Positions 1 through 9,028 of a DNA stretch of 64,000 nucleotides are shown here, piece after piece. The stretch is taken from NCBI GenBank assembly GCA_032027125.1, contig JAVSMQ010000001.1:3152350-3216349 (forward strand), read 5' to 3'. The stretch is from JANJTB01 sp032027125 (GTDB lineage: Bacteria; Bacteroidota; Ignavibacteria; Kapaibacteriales; UBA2268). Position 1 is the first letter of the stretch, and each line of letters begins with the position of its first letter. The position numbers and the translations under genes were made by a program. The notes under the pieces are model-generated. The model made no database searches. It worked only from the letters and a program-made list of their open reading frames with translations, and was not told the DNA's origin.

Positions 1-499
1 ATATATATGAATTTTAATTCAATATATAAGATATTTAATTCAATGTAAAATGAATTTAATTCATTGTAATTTATAATAAAGTCTATTTTACGACATACCG
101 TGAGTACGATTGGATAAACTTAAGATAAAACGATATAACAGGTTACTATTCTGACTAAAACCAGTTGTATGCAGGCTTGAATGGACAATCAAATACTATA
201 AACCGGTAATGATTTAGGTTATAGCGATAGCATTGTTTGGGTTTATTAGTATAAGAATGGAACTTTCGGTAGTAATTTACCTCAATTCAGTTATACATTA
301 GGTCATTGATTGTGTAGGAAATGACAAACATTCACTTACTTACCTTCTCACTGGTGTATAAAATGGTTTTTTTTTGGATTTTTGTAAGTAATGAGGATTT
401 ATCAGGTAAATTGTGTGATTACTTATTATTCAGAAAACAAATCAGGTGTTCAAAATATTTGTAATAAGGGCAATATCATGTGATATTACCCTTATTCCG
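1..499. other. Intergenic region with possible eroded coding relic
   Basis: No intact gene is visible. Positions 1-75 are very AT-rich and hold the near-perfect palindrome AATGAATTTAATTCATT (48-64). Between about 230 and 355 the plus strand reads like a decayed secreted-protein tail: short in-frame pieces such as YKNGTFGSNLPQFSYTLG and then VGNDKHSLTYLLTGV, separated by stops and a frame change. That composition recalls Ig-like or PKD-like repeats of T9SS cargo, but it is too degraded to name. The terminator of the minus-strand operon closes the region. Confidence 0.3.
463..496 (-). terminator. Inverted repeat, likely terminator of the ispF-HK-ruvX-GWxTD operon
   Basis: A 16-bp stem (463-478 with 481-496) with a 2-nt centre and one G-U type mismatch lies directly beyond the stop codon of the GWxTD gene. 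On the minus strand it is followed by an AT-rich but not purely U tract. It is the only strong hairpin at the end of this operon. Confidence 0.6.
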
Positions 500-1867
500 C
501 TACTCGTCAATTTTTGTAAGAATGTACAGACCGTTGGAAACTAACTCGAAATGAAATACTTTGCCTAATTTTTTGTAAGTCCAAATCTCATACTGTTTGC
601 CGTCAACAAGAGCTTTATCAACTGAATCGGGTTTGCTGTGGAGAATATAAATCTTACCTCTTTCGGTTTTGGAACCGTCCTTTTCTTTTAATGTCTGATA
701 GTTGAAAAAAGCGTAATCCACTCTTTTGAAATATTCATTCATCACTTCATTATAAGGAGTTGATTTTGTGGGGTCTTTGGCTTTCCAGTAATTCATCATT
801 TTTTTGGGCTTGTCTTCATCGGATGCGGATTTCATCGCTTTAAATTCTTCATCTGTCAGAATATAATACATTGCGTCAATTGCATACGTTGGATTTCTAA
901 GTGCCAGAGGCATGTCAACCCAAACAACTTCAAAATCAAATTTTGCTGTATCTTGTGTTCCGTCGGCTACAAGAGTCAGTTTATAATTTCCGGGTGATAA
1001 CTGTACCGATGGCAGGTCAATTGACAGGATTCCTGTATTGATGCCTGCAACTGTACTGTCAACAGACCTGAAACCGGATTTCAAATTTAATAACAACGGA
1101 TATTCGGAATTTTCTTCAATTTCCAGATAGCTGTTATCAGAAGGGCTTACTCTGCCGGATATATTTATCGTATCATTCCAGATATTGTTTTCATCAGTAA
1201 ATTTTTTATAAATAATGTAATTATATACATTGAATCTTGGTATGTATGAAACAGGCAACAGGATTTTGGCGTCACTTGAAGTAAAATTGATTTTATTGCC
1301 GAGTATGAATGGTACCGATTTGTAATTTGAAAGTTTAGGTGTTGAATAAACGAAAATAGGGCTTGAAATAACTGATGATGTCAAAAAATCCTTTTTGGCA
1401 TTAATTTTAATTTCACTTTTATCAGCCGGATTACGGTATCTGTCCAAAAGCTGAACTGTACAGGTGTATTCTGATTTTGAAAGTTTAGTCCTGACATAAC
1501 CGCTTACGTATATATCTTTTGATTTAGATTCATCATAATTTTTAGCCCAGATTGTATCCGTCCATAGAGTCCTGTTTCTGATAATTCCTGAATCATCTCT
1601 AAAAAACACTTCAACCGAAGGCACAGCCTGAAAGCTGCCCGGATTCTCAAGTGGATTAGCCTGAATAAATACTAAAGCATCGTGTGAGACTTTAAATAAA
1701 ACTAAAATATTAACGGAATCTGGTGAAGTATCGGGCAATGCGTGAGCTTCTGCATACAGATTCACACCAAAGGAGTAATAAGTAGATCTGTCAAACTGCT
1801 GATTTTGCGAATTTGCATATAAGGTAGTCAAAATGAATGCAATAACTAAAATTTTAATTCTAAACAT
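500..1867 (-). CDS. GWxTD domain-containing secreted protein
   Basis: A 455-residue protein with an N-terminal signal peptide (about residues 1-20, no lipobox), so probably exported. The last 120 residues match the GWxTD domain pattern: YWKAKDPT, then NEVMNEYFKRVDYAFF, then TERGKIYI with a following KPDSV, then YEIWTY. The family is widespread in Bacteroidetes and relatives and its function is unknown. The name-giving GWxTD segment is altered here to GSKTE, so the defining Trp is missing although the flanking RGxIYI is kept. The first 330 residues look all-beta and are unassigned. The gene starts 2 bp after the ruvX stop and is the last gene of a four-gene operon. Confidence 0.7.
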   Translation of the reverse strand: MFRIKILVIAFILTTLYANSQNQQFDRSTYYSFGVNLYAEAHALPDTSPDSVNILVLFKVSHDALVFIQANPLENPGSFQAVPSVEVFFRDDSGIIRNRTLWTDTIWAKNYDESKSKDIYVSGYVRTKLSKSEYTCTVQLLDRYRNPADKSEIKINAKKDFLTSSVISSPIFVYSTPKLSNYKSVPFILGNKINFTSSDAKILLPVSYIPRFNVYNYIIYKKFTDENNIWNDTINISGRVSPSDNSYLEIEENSEYPLLLNLKSGFRSVDSTVAGINTGILSIDLPSVQLSPGNYKLTLVADGTQDTAKFDFEVVWVDMPLALRNPTYAIDAMYYILTDEEFKAMKSASDEDKPKKMMNYWKAKDPTKSTPYNEVMNEYFKRVDYAFFNYQTLKEKDGSKTERGKIYILHSKPDSVDKALVDGKQYEIWTYKKLGKVFHFELVSNGLYILTKIDE

Positions 1868-1869
1868 AT

Positions 1870-2313
1870 CTACTCCAATTCAGTTAGAAATTGTTGTAAT
1901 ATTATAACAGCAGCATATTGGTCAAGCATTCCTTTTTTGCTGCGGTCTTTTTTCTTTATTCCGTAATTTACCATAAAGCTTGCCGCCTGAAGAGACGAAA
2001 ATGATTCATCAACATAAAACACGTCAAGATTTAACTGATTTTTAATCACATTACCGAATGTTTTGATTTTATTATGGAAGTCTTTTTTCTGACCGTCATA
2101 AGTATCGGGCATACCGATAACAACGGCAGATACTCTTTCCGACAGCAAGGTGCTGCGAACTTCGTCGAAGATTGATGATTTCTCGGTATGAATTGTTCTT
2201 ACGGGATTAACCGAAATATGTAATTCATCACAAACTGCAATACCAATTCTTTTAGTTCCAAAGTCAATTCCGGCAATTCGTCTTCCGGTCAAAGATTCTT
2301 TAATTTCACTCAT
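1870..2313 (-). CDS. ruvX: Putative pre-16S rRNA nuclease / Holliday junction resolvase YqgF
   Basis: At 147 residues it has the usual length of the YqgF/RuvX family, an RNase H-like fold nuclease implicated in 5' processing of 16S rRNA. Visible motifs are GIDFGTKRIGIAV near the N-terminus, which supplies the first catalytic Asp, VVIGMP in the middle, VDESFSS with the second acidic residue, and the C-terminal KKGMLDQYAAVIILQQFL with the last Asp. It is cytoplasmic. Its start overlaps the 3' end of the upstream histidine kinase gene by 8 bp, and the GWxTD gene follows after 2 bp, so translation is probably coupled along the operon. Confidence 0.9.
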   Translation of the reverse strand: MSEIKESLTGRRIAGIDFGTKRIGIAVCDELHISVNPVRTIHTEKSSIFDEVRSTLLSERVSAVVIGMPDTYDGQKKDFHNKIKTFGNVIKNQLNLDVFYVDESFSSLQAASFMVNYGIKKKDRSKKGMLDQYAAVIILQQFLTELE

Positions 2314-4606
2314 CGTTTCTCAATAATTTATCTTTTTTGTTAGATAACGTATTAGGTATATGGAATATTACTTCGGTACCTTTGCCTTTTTCAGAATTTA
2401 CAAGTAAAAAGCCTCCGTGTAATTCCGTAACATGCTGCATAATCATAGTGCCAATCCCGCTTCCGCCTGTTTTTGATGCAGTTGTGAAATATGGGATTAA
2501 CATTCTTTTCTTTGTATCTTCATCCATACCGGAGCCGGTATCAGCAATAGTGATAGTTGCATATTTTCTATCCTGAGCCGTTTTAAAAGTAATTTTCCCC
2601 GGATTGCCCTTCATTGCTTTAATACCGTTTTCAACAGCATTGCGGACTGCGCGAATCAACTTCGGTTTATCGCATTGAATCAAAAAGTTCTGACATTCCA
2701 TTTTGAATTCTATTCCGGGAAACATTAATTCGTCAAATTCATTCCTTACATCCTGACATAAATCACAAATGCTGCAGGTCTCAATGTTTAAAACGTCGCT
2801 TCTGCCGACAGTAACAATATCTCTCACACGCTGCATCAGCAGGTTTACCTGATATACAATCCTTCTCTGTCTTTTACTGTTGTTTTCGCTTACGGCAATA
2901 TCAAGATGTTCGGCATTAAGTTTAATCGTAGATAAGTTTGTCTGCATATCATGGGCAAGCTGAGCCCAGTTTGAAAGTCTTTTTCGCTCAAGCTGCTCGG
3001 TTATATCCACAGCAGATAAAACAACTCCGCGAAACATGCCTGTAATATTTCTCACCGGTATTGTTTTGCACAGCCATTCAGTTTCGGAATTGTCAATTTT
3101 TACAGTTATTTTTTGGATGCTGCTTTCTTTTGATTCCAGACCTTTATCAATCAAATCTGCAAATAGCTGCGACCTGTTATTCTTAGCATAAAATCTGAAG
3201 AACTTTCTTCTGGGAATACTGTCGTTGATTTCCAGAAATTCTTTTGCCAGACTGTTCAGATTAATTAATCTGCCTGCCGAGTCAACAACAAACAGCAATC
3301 CGATATTAGGCAGGTCAAGCAGCTCTCGTGCAAGCCGCCGCTGATGTCTGAATAATTGCACGAAAATAATTAAAAATACACTTAGCAGAATTGGGAAGAA
3401 ATAATTTTTAAATTCAGCATAAATCTTTTTCAACAGCCAGTAATCATTCGGCTGTAGTGAAAACCGTATACTTACCGGAAAAGACAGAAGATAAATATCA
3501 TTATTTATTATTTTAACATTGTTTATGGAATTGATTTTTTTTTCTAAAGGATAAAATTGTCTTGCTGATAAACTTAACGATTCGTCAAACATTATTATTG
3601 AATTAGCAAAAAATATCAGATAATTGTCCGAATATGAACTTAAATACATAGGGTTTATCATATTCCCGCTTAGCTTTAAGATTTGGGGCTGTATTTTCGG
3701 GTTTTCGATTTTAATTTCAGCCCTGCACAAATTATAACCTTCGGAACTTGTCTCGATATAAACAGCCACAATTGATTCGGCTGCAGATTTGAATGTCATA
3801 AGATGCGGTTCGGCATTCAGCCAGAAAGTAGAAATCAGAAGCCCGCTTTTTTTATCAATTACCTGAACTAAAGTCTGAATACCGTCCGGTGATGTCATAT
3901 AAACCAGCCTCGTACCTAAATCCATCCATCTTCCGGTACCGTACGTAACAATCTTTGTAAGAAATTGAAATTTATTTAAATAATCATAAAAATTAACGAC
4001 TAATCCTGAATTTATTTCCTGAACAATCGCATATTCAACTGTATTGAAACCCGATGAATTATCCAGACTCAGAAGGTCGCCTTCAATATTATCCATAAAT
4101 TTGAGTGACATCTTTGATTTATCATTCACTTCAATTTTATAAAGTTCGTTCTCGATTTTAAGAAGATACTCTGAGCCTTCAATTAATTTTATAATCCGGC
4201 AATTATCTTTATCCGGCAGAAACTGATTTTCGCTAATTTTTATTTTACCGGTAATTTTCCCGTCTTTATGAAGTATTCCTGCAAATAGTCCGCCGGTTTC
4301 TCGGGTAATCAAAATTAAATTATTATAAAGTAAACTGTTACATATAATTTTTGTATTGCTTATTATTATTCCAACGGTTGATTTATCAGGATTAATTCCA
4401 GATATTTTTATACTTTCGTTACCTTTTGTAAAATCGAAATTGAGCTGATAGACAACTATACTGTCAGGATTTTTATGTTCAAAAACTACCGCTTCGCCCC
4501 CGCTGTATTCGGTAAATCCTGAGATTGTATAAGGATAACTGCTTTCAGAGTTGGAATATTGAAAGCAAAGAAAAATCAACAGAATTTGTAATAAACATTT
4601 TCGCAT
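2306..4606 (-). CDS. Membrane sensor histidine kinase with large periplasmic domain and PAS domain
   Basis: The 766-residue protein has a signal peptide, about 380 extracytoplasmic residues with a beta-propeller-like feel, one membrane helix near residues 400-420, a PAS-like domain (LLFVVDSAGRLINLN, about 437 onward), a dimerisation/phosphoacceptor segment with AQLAHDMQTN (His near 551), and a C-terminal HATPase. The HATPase shows the N box RNAVENGIKAM, G1 DTGSGM, F box PYFTT and G2 GGSGIGT. It is therefore an active-looking two-component sensor, but no response regulator is adjacent, so its partner lies elsewhere. It starts 4 bp after the ispF stop and overlaps ruvX by 8 bp. The signal sensed cannot be read from the sequence. 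Confidence 0.85.
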   Translation of the reverse strand: MRKCLLQILLIFLCFQYSNSESSYPYTISGFTEYSGGEAVVFEHKNPDSIVVYQLNFDFTKGNESIKISGINPDKSTVGIIISNTKIICNSLLYNNLILITRETGGLFAGILHKDGKITGKIKISENQFLPDKDNCRIIKLIEGSEYLLKIENELYKIEVNDKSKMSLKFMDNIEGDLLSLDNSSGFNTVEYAIVQEINSGLVVNFYDYLNKFQFLTKIVTYGTGRWMDLGTRLVYMTSPDGIQTLVQVIDKKSGLLISTFWLNAEPHLMTFKSAAESIVAVYIETSSEGYNLCRAEIKIENPKIQPQILKLSGNMINPMYLSSYSDNYLIFFANSIIMFDESLSLSARQFYPLEKKINSINNVKIINNDIYLLSFPVSIRFSLQPNDYWLLKKIYAEFKNYFFPILLSVFLIIFVQLFRHQRRLARELLDLPNIGLLFVVDSAGRLINLNSLAKEFLEINDSIPRRKFFRFYAKNNRSQLFADLIDKGLESKESSIQKITVKIDNSETEWLCKTIPVRNITGMFRGVVLSAVDITEQLERKRLSNWAQLAHDMQTNLSTIKLNAEHLDIAVSENNSKRQRRIVYQVNLLMQRVRDIVTVGRSDVLNIETCSICDLCQDVRNEFDELMFPGIEFKMECQNFLIQCDKPKLIRAVRNAVENGIKAMKGNPGKITFKTAQDRKYATITIADTGSGMDEDTKKRMLIPYFTTASKTGGSGIGTMIMQHVTELHGGFLLVNSEKGKGTEVIFHIPNTLSNKKDKLLRNDE

Positions 4607-4610
4607 CAGT

Positions 4611-5081
4611 TTACTTGTATTCTAACTGGCAAACACTATATACACTAATACCTTCAGACCTTCCGATGAAACCCATTTTTTCATTTGTTCCGGCTTTGAT
4701 ATTAATTCTTTTTACATCAATACCGCATACAATTGCAAGATTTTTTCTTATAATATCTTTAAATTCTTTCAATTTAGGTTTTTCAAGCTGAATAAGAGTA
4801 TCGATATTTACGATTTTAAATCCCGCTTTGTCTATCATAATTAAGACTTCGCAAAGCAAGACTATGCTGTCTGCATTTTTATACTTTTTACTTGTATTGG
4901 GAAAATGCTCTCCAATATCACCAAGACCTGCTGCTCCGAGCAGCGCATCCATGATTGAATGCACCAGAACGTCACCATCGCTGTGAGCAATAGGACCAAT
5001 TTCATCTGAAATAGGAATTCCGCCAAGAATCAGATTTTTGCCTGATTCTAATCTATGTACATCATAACCAAATCCAATCAT
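4611..5081 (-). CDS. ispF: 2-C-methyl-D-erythritol 2,4-cyclodiphosphate synthase
   Basis: IspF makes ME-cPP from CDP-ME 2-phosphate in the MEP isoprenoid pathway and is a cytosolic trimer with a divalent metal. All signature blocks are present: GFGYDVHRL with the Asp and His metal ligands, HSDGDVLVHSIMDALLGA with the next His, GDIGEHFPNT, EKPKL, and the C-terminal KAGTNEKMGFIGRSEGI. I chose the ATG at 5081 (protein of 156 residues) because the in-frame codon three residues upstream is TTG and the ATG gives the normal family N-terminus MIGFGYDVH. It heads the operon ispF-HK-ruvX-GWxTD. Confidence 0.95.
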   Translation of the reverse strand: MIGFGYDVHRLESGKNLILGGIPISDEIGPIAHSDGDVLVHSIMDALLGAAGLGDIGEHFPNTSKKYKNADSIVLLCEVLIMIDKAGFKIVNIDTLIQLEKPKLKEFKDIIRKNLAIVCGIDVKRINIKAGTNEKMGFIGRSEGISVYSVCQLEYK

Positions 5082-5090
5082 ATTAATCAA

Positions 5091-5404
5091 TTTTTAATGA
5101 GAAAAAGTAATACAAAACTACAAAAAATATGGCTATTAACTGCAATTTACTTTTAGATTGTTCAAAAATATTTAAGTCTGCCGGGATTAATATTCATTGA
5201 TGATTACTATCCGATATAATTGGAATCAGGCAGATGTATTATAAAAAGCAAATTATTGATGTAAATAATATTCAATTGTAAAAAAAACCTTTAATAAATA
5301 GTAATGAGGATATATTCGTCTAATTTAACAAAGATTATTATTATTTTAGAATCAGTCATTGTGTATCAATAAAAAAATAATTTTCTAATAAAAAGGAATG
5401 AGTA
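5091..5404. promoter_or_regulatory. Divergent promoter region between ispF and a secreted-protein gene
   Basis: About 310 bp of AT-rich DNA separate two divergently transcribed genes, so promoters for both must lie here. I see no clear conserved box or structured RNA. The rightward gene has a good ribosome binding site, AAGGAATGAG, just before its ATG. Confidence 0.4.
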
Positions 5405-6115
5405 ATGAAAAATCGAAATGGTATTATTTGTATTCTGATGTTGGTCTTTTTTATGTCAAATTATCAATGTTATTGTCAGAAAACACGTTTAACACCTGAT
5501 GACAGTTTAGCACTAAAAAAAGCAGCAGCTGATTTTAAAACTCCCCAAATAATACATAAAAAAAGGATAATTAGAGTTCCGGATACTACACTTATTAGAA
5601 ACACTGATAATGATGGAAACAAAACTTATGTTGTCGGTAGATATAACCTGAGTGAACCTGATTCTGATATTTTCTTAAGAATTATTGGGTATATAAGTTC
5701 AAAGGAAGGCAAGTTGATTGAAGTTAATAAAAGAATTATGATACACAAATCAAACGGCAATAAGTATTATTTTCTTGAATATATTTTAGAAGGAAATACC
5801 GCAAGTTCCGTAATTTTTCAATATGCCGGCATTGATTTGGAAAAACCTGTTGACAGAGATAAGCCCAGTATAAAAAAATGTGTTATTGACGATAAATTTT
5901 GTACGGACTGCATGTGGATAAGAGATGCAGATGATAGTGGGAATCCGCTATGGTCATGCGATTGTTTAAAATCAAATGATTTGAAAAATTCCGGCGACTG
6001 CGCTCTCCTTTTTGAGATAATATCCGACTTCAGTTCATATTTCAATAATGGAAAATTAATTATTAATACGTTGAAAATCTCAGAATTACAACTTGAGCAA
6101 TTTAAAACATATTAA
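5405..6115 (+). CDS. Hypothetical secreted protein with cysteine cluster
   Basis: The 236-residue protein has a typical signal peptide (about residues 1-25, ending CYCQ) and a clear Shine-Dalgarno sequence. I do not recognise a family. The middle contains six closely spaced cysteines, in KCVIDDKFCTDCMW and WSCDCLKS plus GDCALLF, which could form disulfides after export. It is monocistronic: divergent from ispF upstream and followed by a repeat element. Confidence 0.6.
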   Translation: MKNRNGIICILMLVFFMSNYQCYCQKTRLTPDDSLALKKAAADFKTPQIIHKKRIIRVPDTTLIRNTDNDGNKTYVVGRYNLSEPDSDIFLRIIGYISSKEGKLIEVNKRIMIHKSNGNKYYFLEYILEGNTASSVIFQYAGIDLEKPVDRDKPSIKKCVIDDKFCTDCMWIRDADDSGNPLWSCDCLKSNDLKNSGDCALLFEIISDFSSYFNNGKLIINTLKISELQLEQFKTY

Positions 6116-6159
6116 TATTCCGGTGAAAAATTATTTACATATTCTAATTCTACTTGATT

Positions 6160-6180
6160 GTCACACTGAGCGAAGTCGAA
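6160..6180. repeat. Single arm of the GAGCGAAG repeat family
   Basis: The segment GTCACACTGAGCGAAGTCG is one arm of the dispersed GTCATTCTGAGCGAAGCGAAG family seen elsewhere in the window, about 80 bp before a complete copy. No matching inverted arm is adjacent. Confidence 0.6.
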
Positions 6181-6235
6181 GTGTATTATATGCGTTAATT
6201 GCTTGGTAGTATGCAGTGTTGATAATTTCTATTGT

Positions 6236-6353
6236 TTTTTAAAATATAACTCCAAGATTTGTCGCTCTGAGCGAAGCGAAGAGTCCAGGATTTAATTGAT
6301 TAGCAGCCTGGATACTTCGCTACCGCTCAGCATGACCAATCAAAAAGTGGCGT
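6236..6353. repeat. REP/MITE-like hairpin element, complete copy 1
   Basis: Two imperfect inverted arms (6261-6288 and 6307-6336; cores CTGAGCGAAGCGAAG and CTTCGCTACCGCTCAG) enclose a short spacer. The flanking sequence (ACTCCAAGATTTGTC on the left, CATGACCAA on the right) is shared with the copy at 40740-40850, so the mobile unit is about 110 bp. It has no coding capacity of its own. Confidence 0.8.
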
Positions 6354-6390
6354 TTTATAAGATAACGATTACGAAATTCATTGATTTTAA

Positions 6391-6903
6391 CTAATCCTTT
6401 AAAGACTTCGATATACTCATAAAGTCATCTTTTAACAATGCTTTGTTTTCTGTTATAGTCCAGCAAAGTATCTTATAAAAATTTTCTTTTGATTCAACAA
6501 CCGTAATCAGCATGTAATAATCCGTATCATCTGTTGACCATGTTAATTCAGTCTGTGCGTTTTTGTTCCCATTAATTTCAAATTCAGTCACTTGACTAAG
6601 CTTACGATTTTTGGCATCTGCCATATATGTATCAGTAAAACCTTTAAGGAATTCTTTAGAATCAATAAACTTGACTCCAATTTCGGCTAATTGTTCTTTT
6701 GAATCAGCGATTACTATAGTATATGCTTCTTTGGATATATTCTGATATTGTAATGAAGCAACTTCATTAAGCTTGTAAGTACGAACCATATAATCCGGTA
6801 TATCCAAAGTATAGCAATTACCTCCCTTCTGTGGAGAATATGTAACTGAATATCCGCTTAATGTCAGCAGAATAAATAATGATAAAGTCGCAAACAATTT
6901 CAT
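6391..6903 (-). CDS. Hypothetical secreted protein, possibly PsbP/DUF1795-like
   Basis: The 170-residue protein has a signal peptide (residues 1-19). The body contains a lipid- or ligand-binding-like alternating beta pattern and ends FMSISKSLKD, the sort of ending seen in PsbP/DUF1795-like small exported proteins where a KSFK-type tail closes the domain. The family assignment is only a resemblance. It is transcribed alone on the minus strand, downstream of the MBL hydrolase gene but separated from it by a terminator. Confidence 0.5.
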   Translation of the reverse strand: MKLFATLSLFILLTLSGYSVTYSPQKGGNCYTLDIPDYMVRTYKLNEVASLQYQNISKEAYTIVIADSKEQLAEIGVKFIDSKEFLKGFTDTYMADAKNRKLSQVTEFEINGNKNAQTELTWSTDDTDYYMLITVVESKENFYKILCWTITENKALLKDDFMSISKSLKD

Positions 6904-6984
6904 AAATAACTCCTAATATAATTATTAAAAAGTAAATCAATAATTGAATTATTAATCACATTAAGTTACGCAGTATTATAATAA

Positions 6985-7012
6985 AAATTGTCAATGCTAA
7001 TGATGACAATTT
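6985..7012 (-). terminator. Hairpin terminator of the MBL-fold hydrolase gene
   Basis: On the minus strand AAATTGTCA (7004-7012) pairs with TGACAATTT (6985-6993), followed by TTATTATAATA. The stem reaches the stop codon of the hydrolase gene. Confidence 0.55.
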
Positions 7013-8115
7013 CAGAAGTAAATCACTTCGCCGATTGCCGGTGTAATCAAATTGAATTTACCTGAATATTGTTCGTTATATATTCTATGAACTTCTCTGA
7101 ATGGTTCGCCGATTGGTTCGTCTGCAATATCGAAAGTGCCGTAGTGCATTGGTATTAAGTTTTTTGCGGACATTTGCATTGCAGCTTTCAGACCGTCTCC
7201 GGGACTAGTATGACTCGGACCCATAAACCATTCGGGTTTATAAGCACCGATTCCGATAATTGAGTAGTCCGGATTGCCGAATAATTCTTTTACTTCCTTA
7301 AAATGAGAGCCCCAACCGGAATCTCCTCCGAAATAAATTGAAAGCGTATCAGTTTGAATCATAAAAGCACCCCAAAGGGTTGTGTTCATACTGTTTATTC
7401 CTCGTTTGCTCCAATGTCTCGTCGGAAGATAAGTGATTTTAATATCCTTGGGAGTCATACTATACTGCTGATACCAGCCGGCTTCCTGATATTTATTACC
7501 ATTCATCCAGTCTTCGACAAATTCACCGAGCCGCAGTGATGTCAGTACCTTTATTCCCGGATTATTTTTTGTAAGCAGTTTGAAACTTTCCTTATTCAGG
7601 TGGTCATAATGGTCATGCGAAAGAAGTATATAATCTATATTTCTTAAAGAATCGGGATTGAATGGCAGCTTTGAAAATCTCTTCGACATAAATGCCGGTA
7701 CTGTAAATATCGGGTCGGTTATGAAAACGGTTCCTTTAATCCGCATTAGAAAAGTAGCATGACCTACCCAAAGTATGCCGTCCCGTTTGTCTTTTAAAAA
7801 GGCGGAAGCATCAACTACTTTTAGCCGGAATTTGTCATTCTTTTTTTCATCTTTCTGAGGATTAGTTTCAAATTGCCATTTCATTACTCGTGCGAAATCA
7901 TTATTAGCCAAATATTCGTGATTCATAAATAATCCGTCTTCATCTAAAGGATTGCCGCGCCAATCCGGTTTAATTGTCTTTAGTTCAGGATTTCGGATAG
8001 TCTTTTGTGATTTTGTATGCACATTCATAGAAAAATATAATCCTGTTATAGCAGCTAAAACTGCAATTATTAAATATTTATTCCTAAAAAATCTAAACTG
8101 CAATTGCATTTTCAT
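7012..8115 (-). CDS. MBL-fold metallo-hydrolase, NAPE-PLD/RomA-like
   Basis: The 367-residue protein has an N-terminal hydrophobic signal or anchor (residues 11-30) and a metallo-beta-lactamase domain. Visible features are WVGHATFLM, ITDPIF, the zinc-binding SHDHYDHL near residue 166, RHWSKRG, LWGAFMI, FGGDSGW with a metal-ligand Asp, IGIGAYKPEWFM, HTSPGDG, and the final MHYGTF. This set is typical of the N-acylphosphatidylethanolamine phospholipase D/UlaG-like branch, which hydrolyses phosphodiester or lactone substrates; the substrate here is unknown. It probably acts at the periplasmic face. It is transcribed alone. Confidence 0.85.
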   Translation of the reverse strand: MKMQLQFRFFRNKYLIIAVLAAITGLYFSMNVHTKSQKTIRNPELKTIKPDWRGNPLDEDGLFMNHEYLANNDFARVMKWQFETNPQKDEKKNDKFRLKVVDASAFLKDKRDGILWVGHATFLMRIKGTVFITDPIFTVPAFMSKRFSKLPFNPDSLRNIDYILLSHDHYDHLNKESFKLLTKNNPGIKVLTSLRLGEFVEDWMNGNKYQEAGWYQQYSMTPKDIKITYLPTRHWSKRGINSMNTTLWGAFMIQTDTLSIYFGGDSGWGSHFKEVKELFGNPDYSIIGIGAYKPEWFMGPSHTSPGDGLKAAMQMSAKNLIPMHYGTFDIADEPIGEPFREVHRIYNEQYSGKFNLITPAIGEVIYF

Positions 8116-8336
8116 AATAGTGATGATTTAATAAAATTTGATATTTATTGATTAAAACAACGCATAATTCAATCTCATATTTTAATTGTAACTTAAGTCA
8201 AAACTTTAGAAACATCAAATGAATTTTCCTGAATTGTAACACATAATTGATGGGACGTTTTTTAAAAGCCATTTTGGGGTACAAATTTGTTTTAAGCAAT
8301 ACTATAAGATGAGATTACTATTGAATTTTTACATTT

Positions 8337-8657
8337 TCATTTTAATAATTTCTTCAATTTCTTAGGATTTTGTTTGGTGTGAAAAAGGCTCAATATTTCA
8401 ATATTCCTTTCAGTAATTTTGTAAATTATTAGAAATTTGTTCCAGGTGATTTGTCTGTAGGATTTATTTAAAGGCTTTTTGAATTTGCAAATAGGGTATC
8501 TATTATAAAGAGGAAGAATTAATTGAATAGTCGAAAAAAAATTTAACCTAAACTTTTCAGCAAAATTGACTGAAACATAATCCCGATAGTATAAATATAC
8601 TTCCTGCAATTGGTCAAGAGCGGCAGTTTTAATTACTAATTCTTTAGGTCTTTCCAT
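8337..8657 (-). CDS. ParE/RelE-superfamily toxin
   Basis: The 106-residue basic protein has the ParE/RelE pattern: an N-terminal helical pair (LDQLQEVYLYYRDYVS), then a C-terminal sheet with YRQITWNKFLIIYKI and IEILSLFHTKQNP. ParE members block gyrase and RelE members cleave mRNA; which applies here cannot be read. The start overlaps the 3' end of the upstream small gene by 22 bp, which is the classic antitoxin-toxin arrangement. It is cytoplasmic and expected to be translationally coupled to and neutralised by the neighbouring antitoxin. Confidence 0.8.
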   Translation of the reverse strand: MERPKELVIKTAALDQLQEVYLYYRDYVSVNFAEKFRLNFFSTIQLILPLYNRYPICKFKKPLNKSYRQITWNKFLIIYKITERNIEILSLFHTKQNPKKLKKLLK

Positions 8658-8899
8658 TTCTCACTGGCAGTTATGGCAGTTATGAGCGGAACATCATCAG
8701 TCTGCTCAGCCAAATCAATAATACTATTAAATTCTTCAACACTTATTGAATTGCCATTGATATCAAAAAGTCCTGATTTAGTTTGATTAGAAATATTTGA
8801 ATGTTCGTATTCAATAACTTTAACATAATTAAGCGTTTTCAGGAAATTGACAAGTCCTTTTCCTTCAGCATTATTTTCAATTTTAACCAGATAAGACAT
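8636..8899 (-). CDS. Antitoxin partner of the ParE/RelE-type toxin
   Basis: An 87-residue acidic protein directly upstream of and overlapping the toxin gene. I do not recognise a DNA-binding fold with certainty; the assignment rests on position, size and charge. The C-terminal part (EEFNSIIDLAEQTDD onward) is likely the toxin-binding region. About 65-78 bp upstream lies the small dyad TATCATAAGTGATA (8964-8977), a possible autoregulatory operator. Confidence 0.65.
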   Translation of the reverse strand: MSYLVKIENNAEGKGLVNFLKTLNYVKVIEYEHSNISNQTKSGLFDINGNSISVEEFNSIIDLAEQTDDVPLITAITASEKWKDLKN

Positions 8900-9028
8900 T
8901 AAAGCATTCCAATTTTTAAAACTATTTCTTACGACGAAGTTTATATTTCAATATTTGAATTAGTATCATAAGTGATAATTTGGAATGATTTAGAGCCGGC
9001 TTGTGTATCTGCTACTGTCAACCATAAT

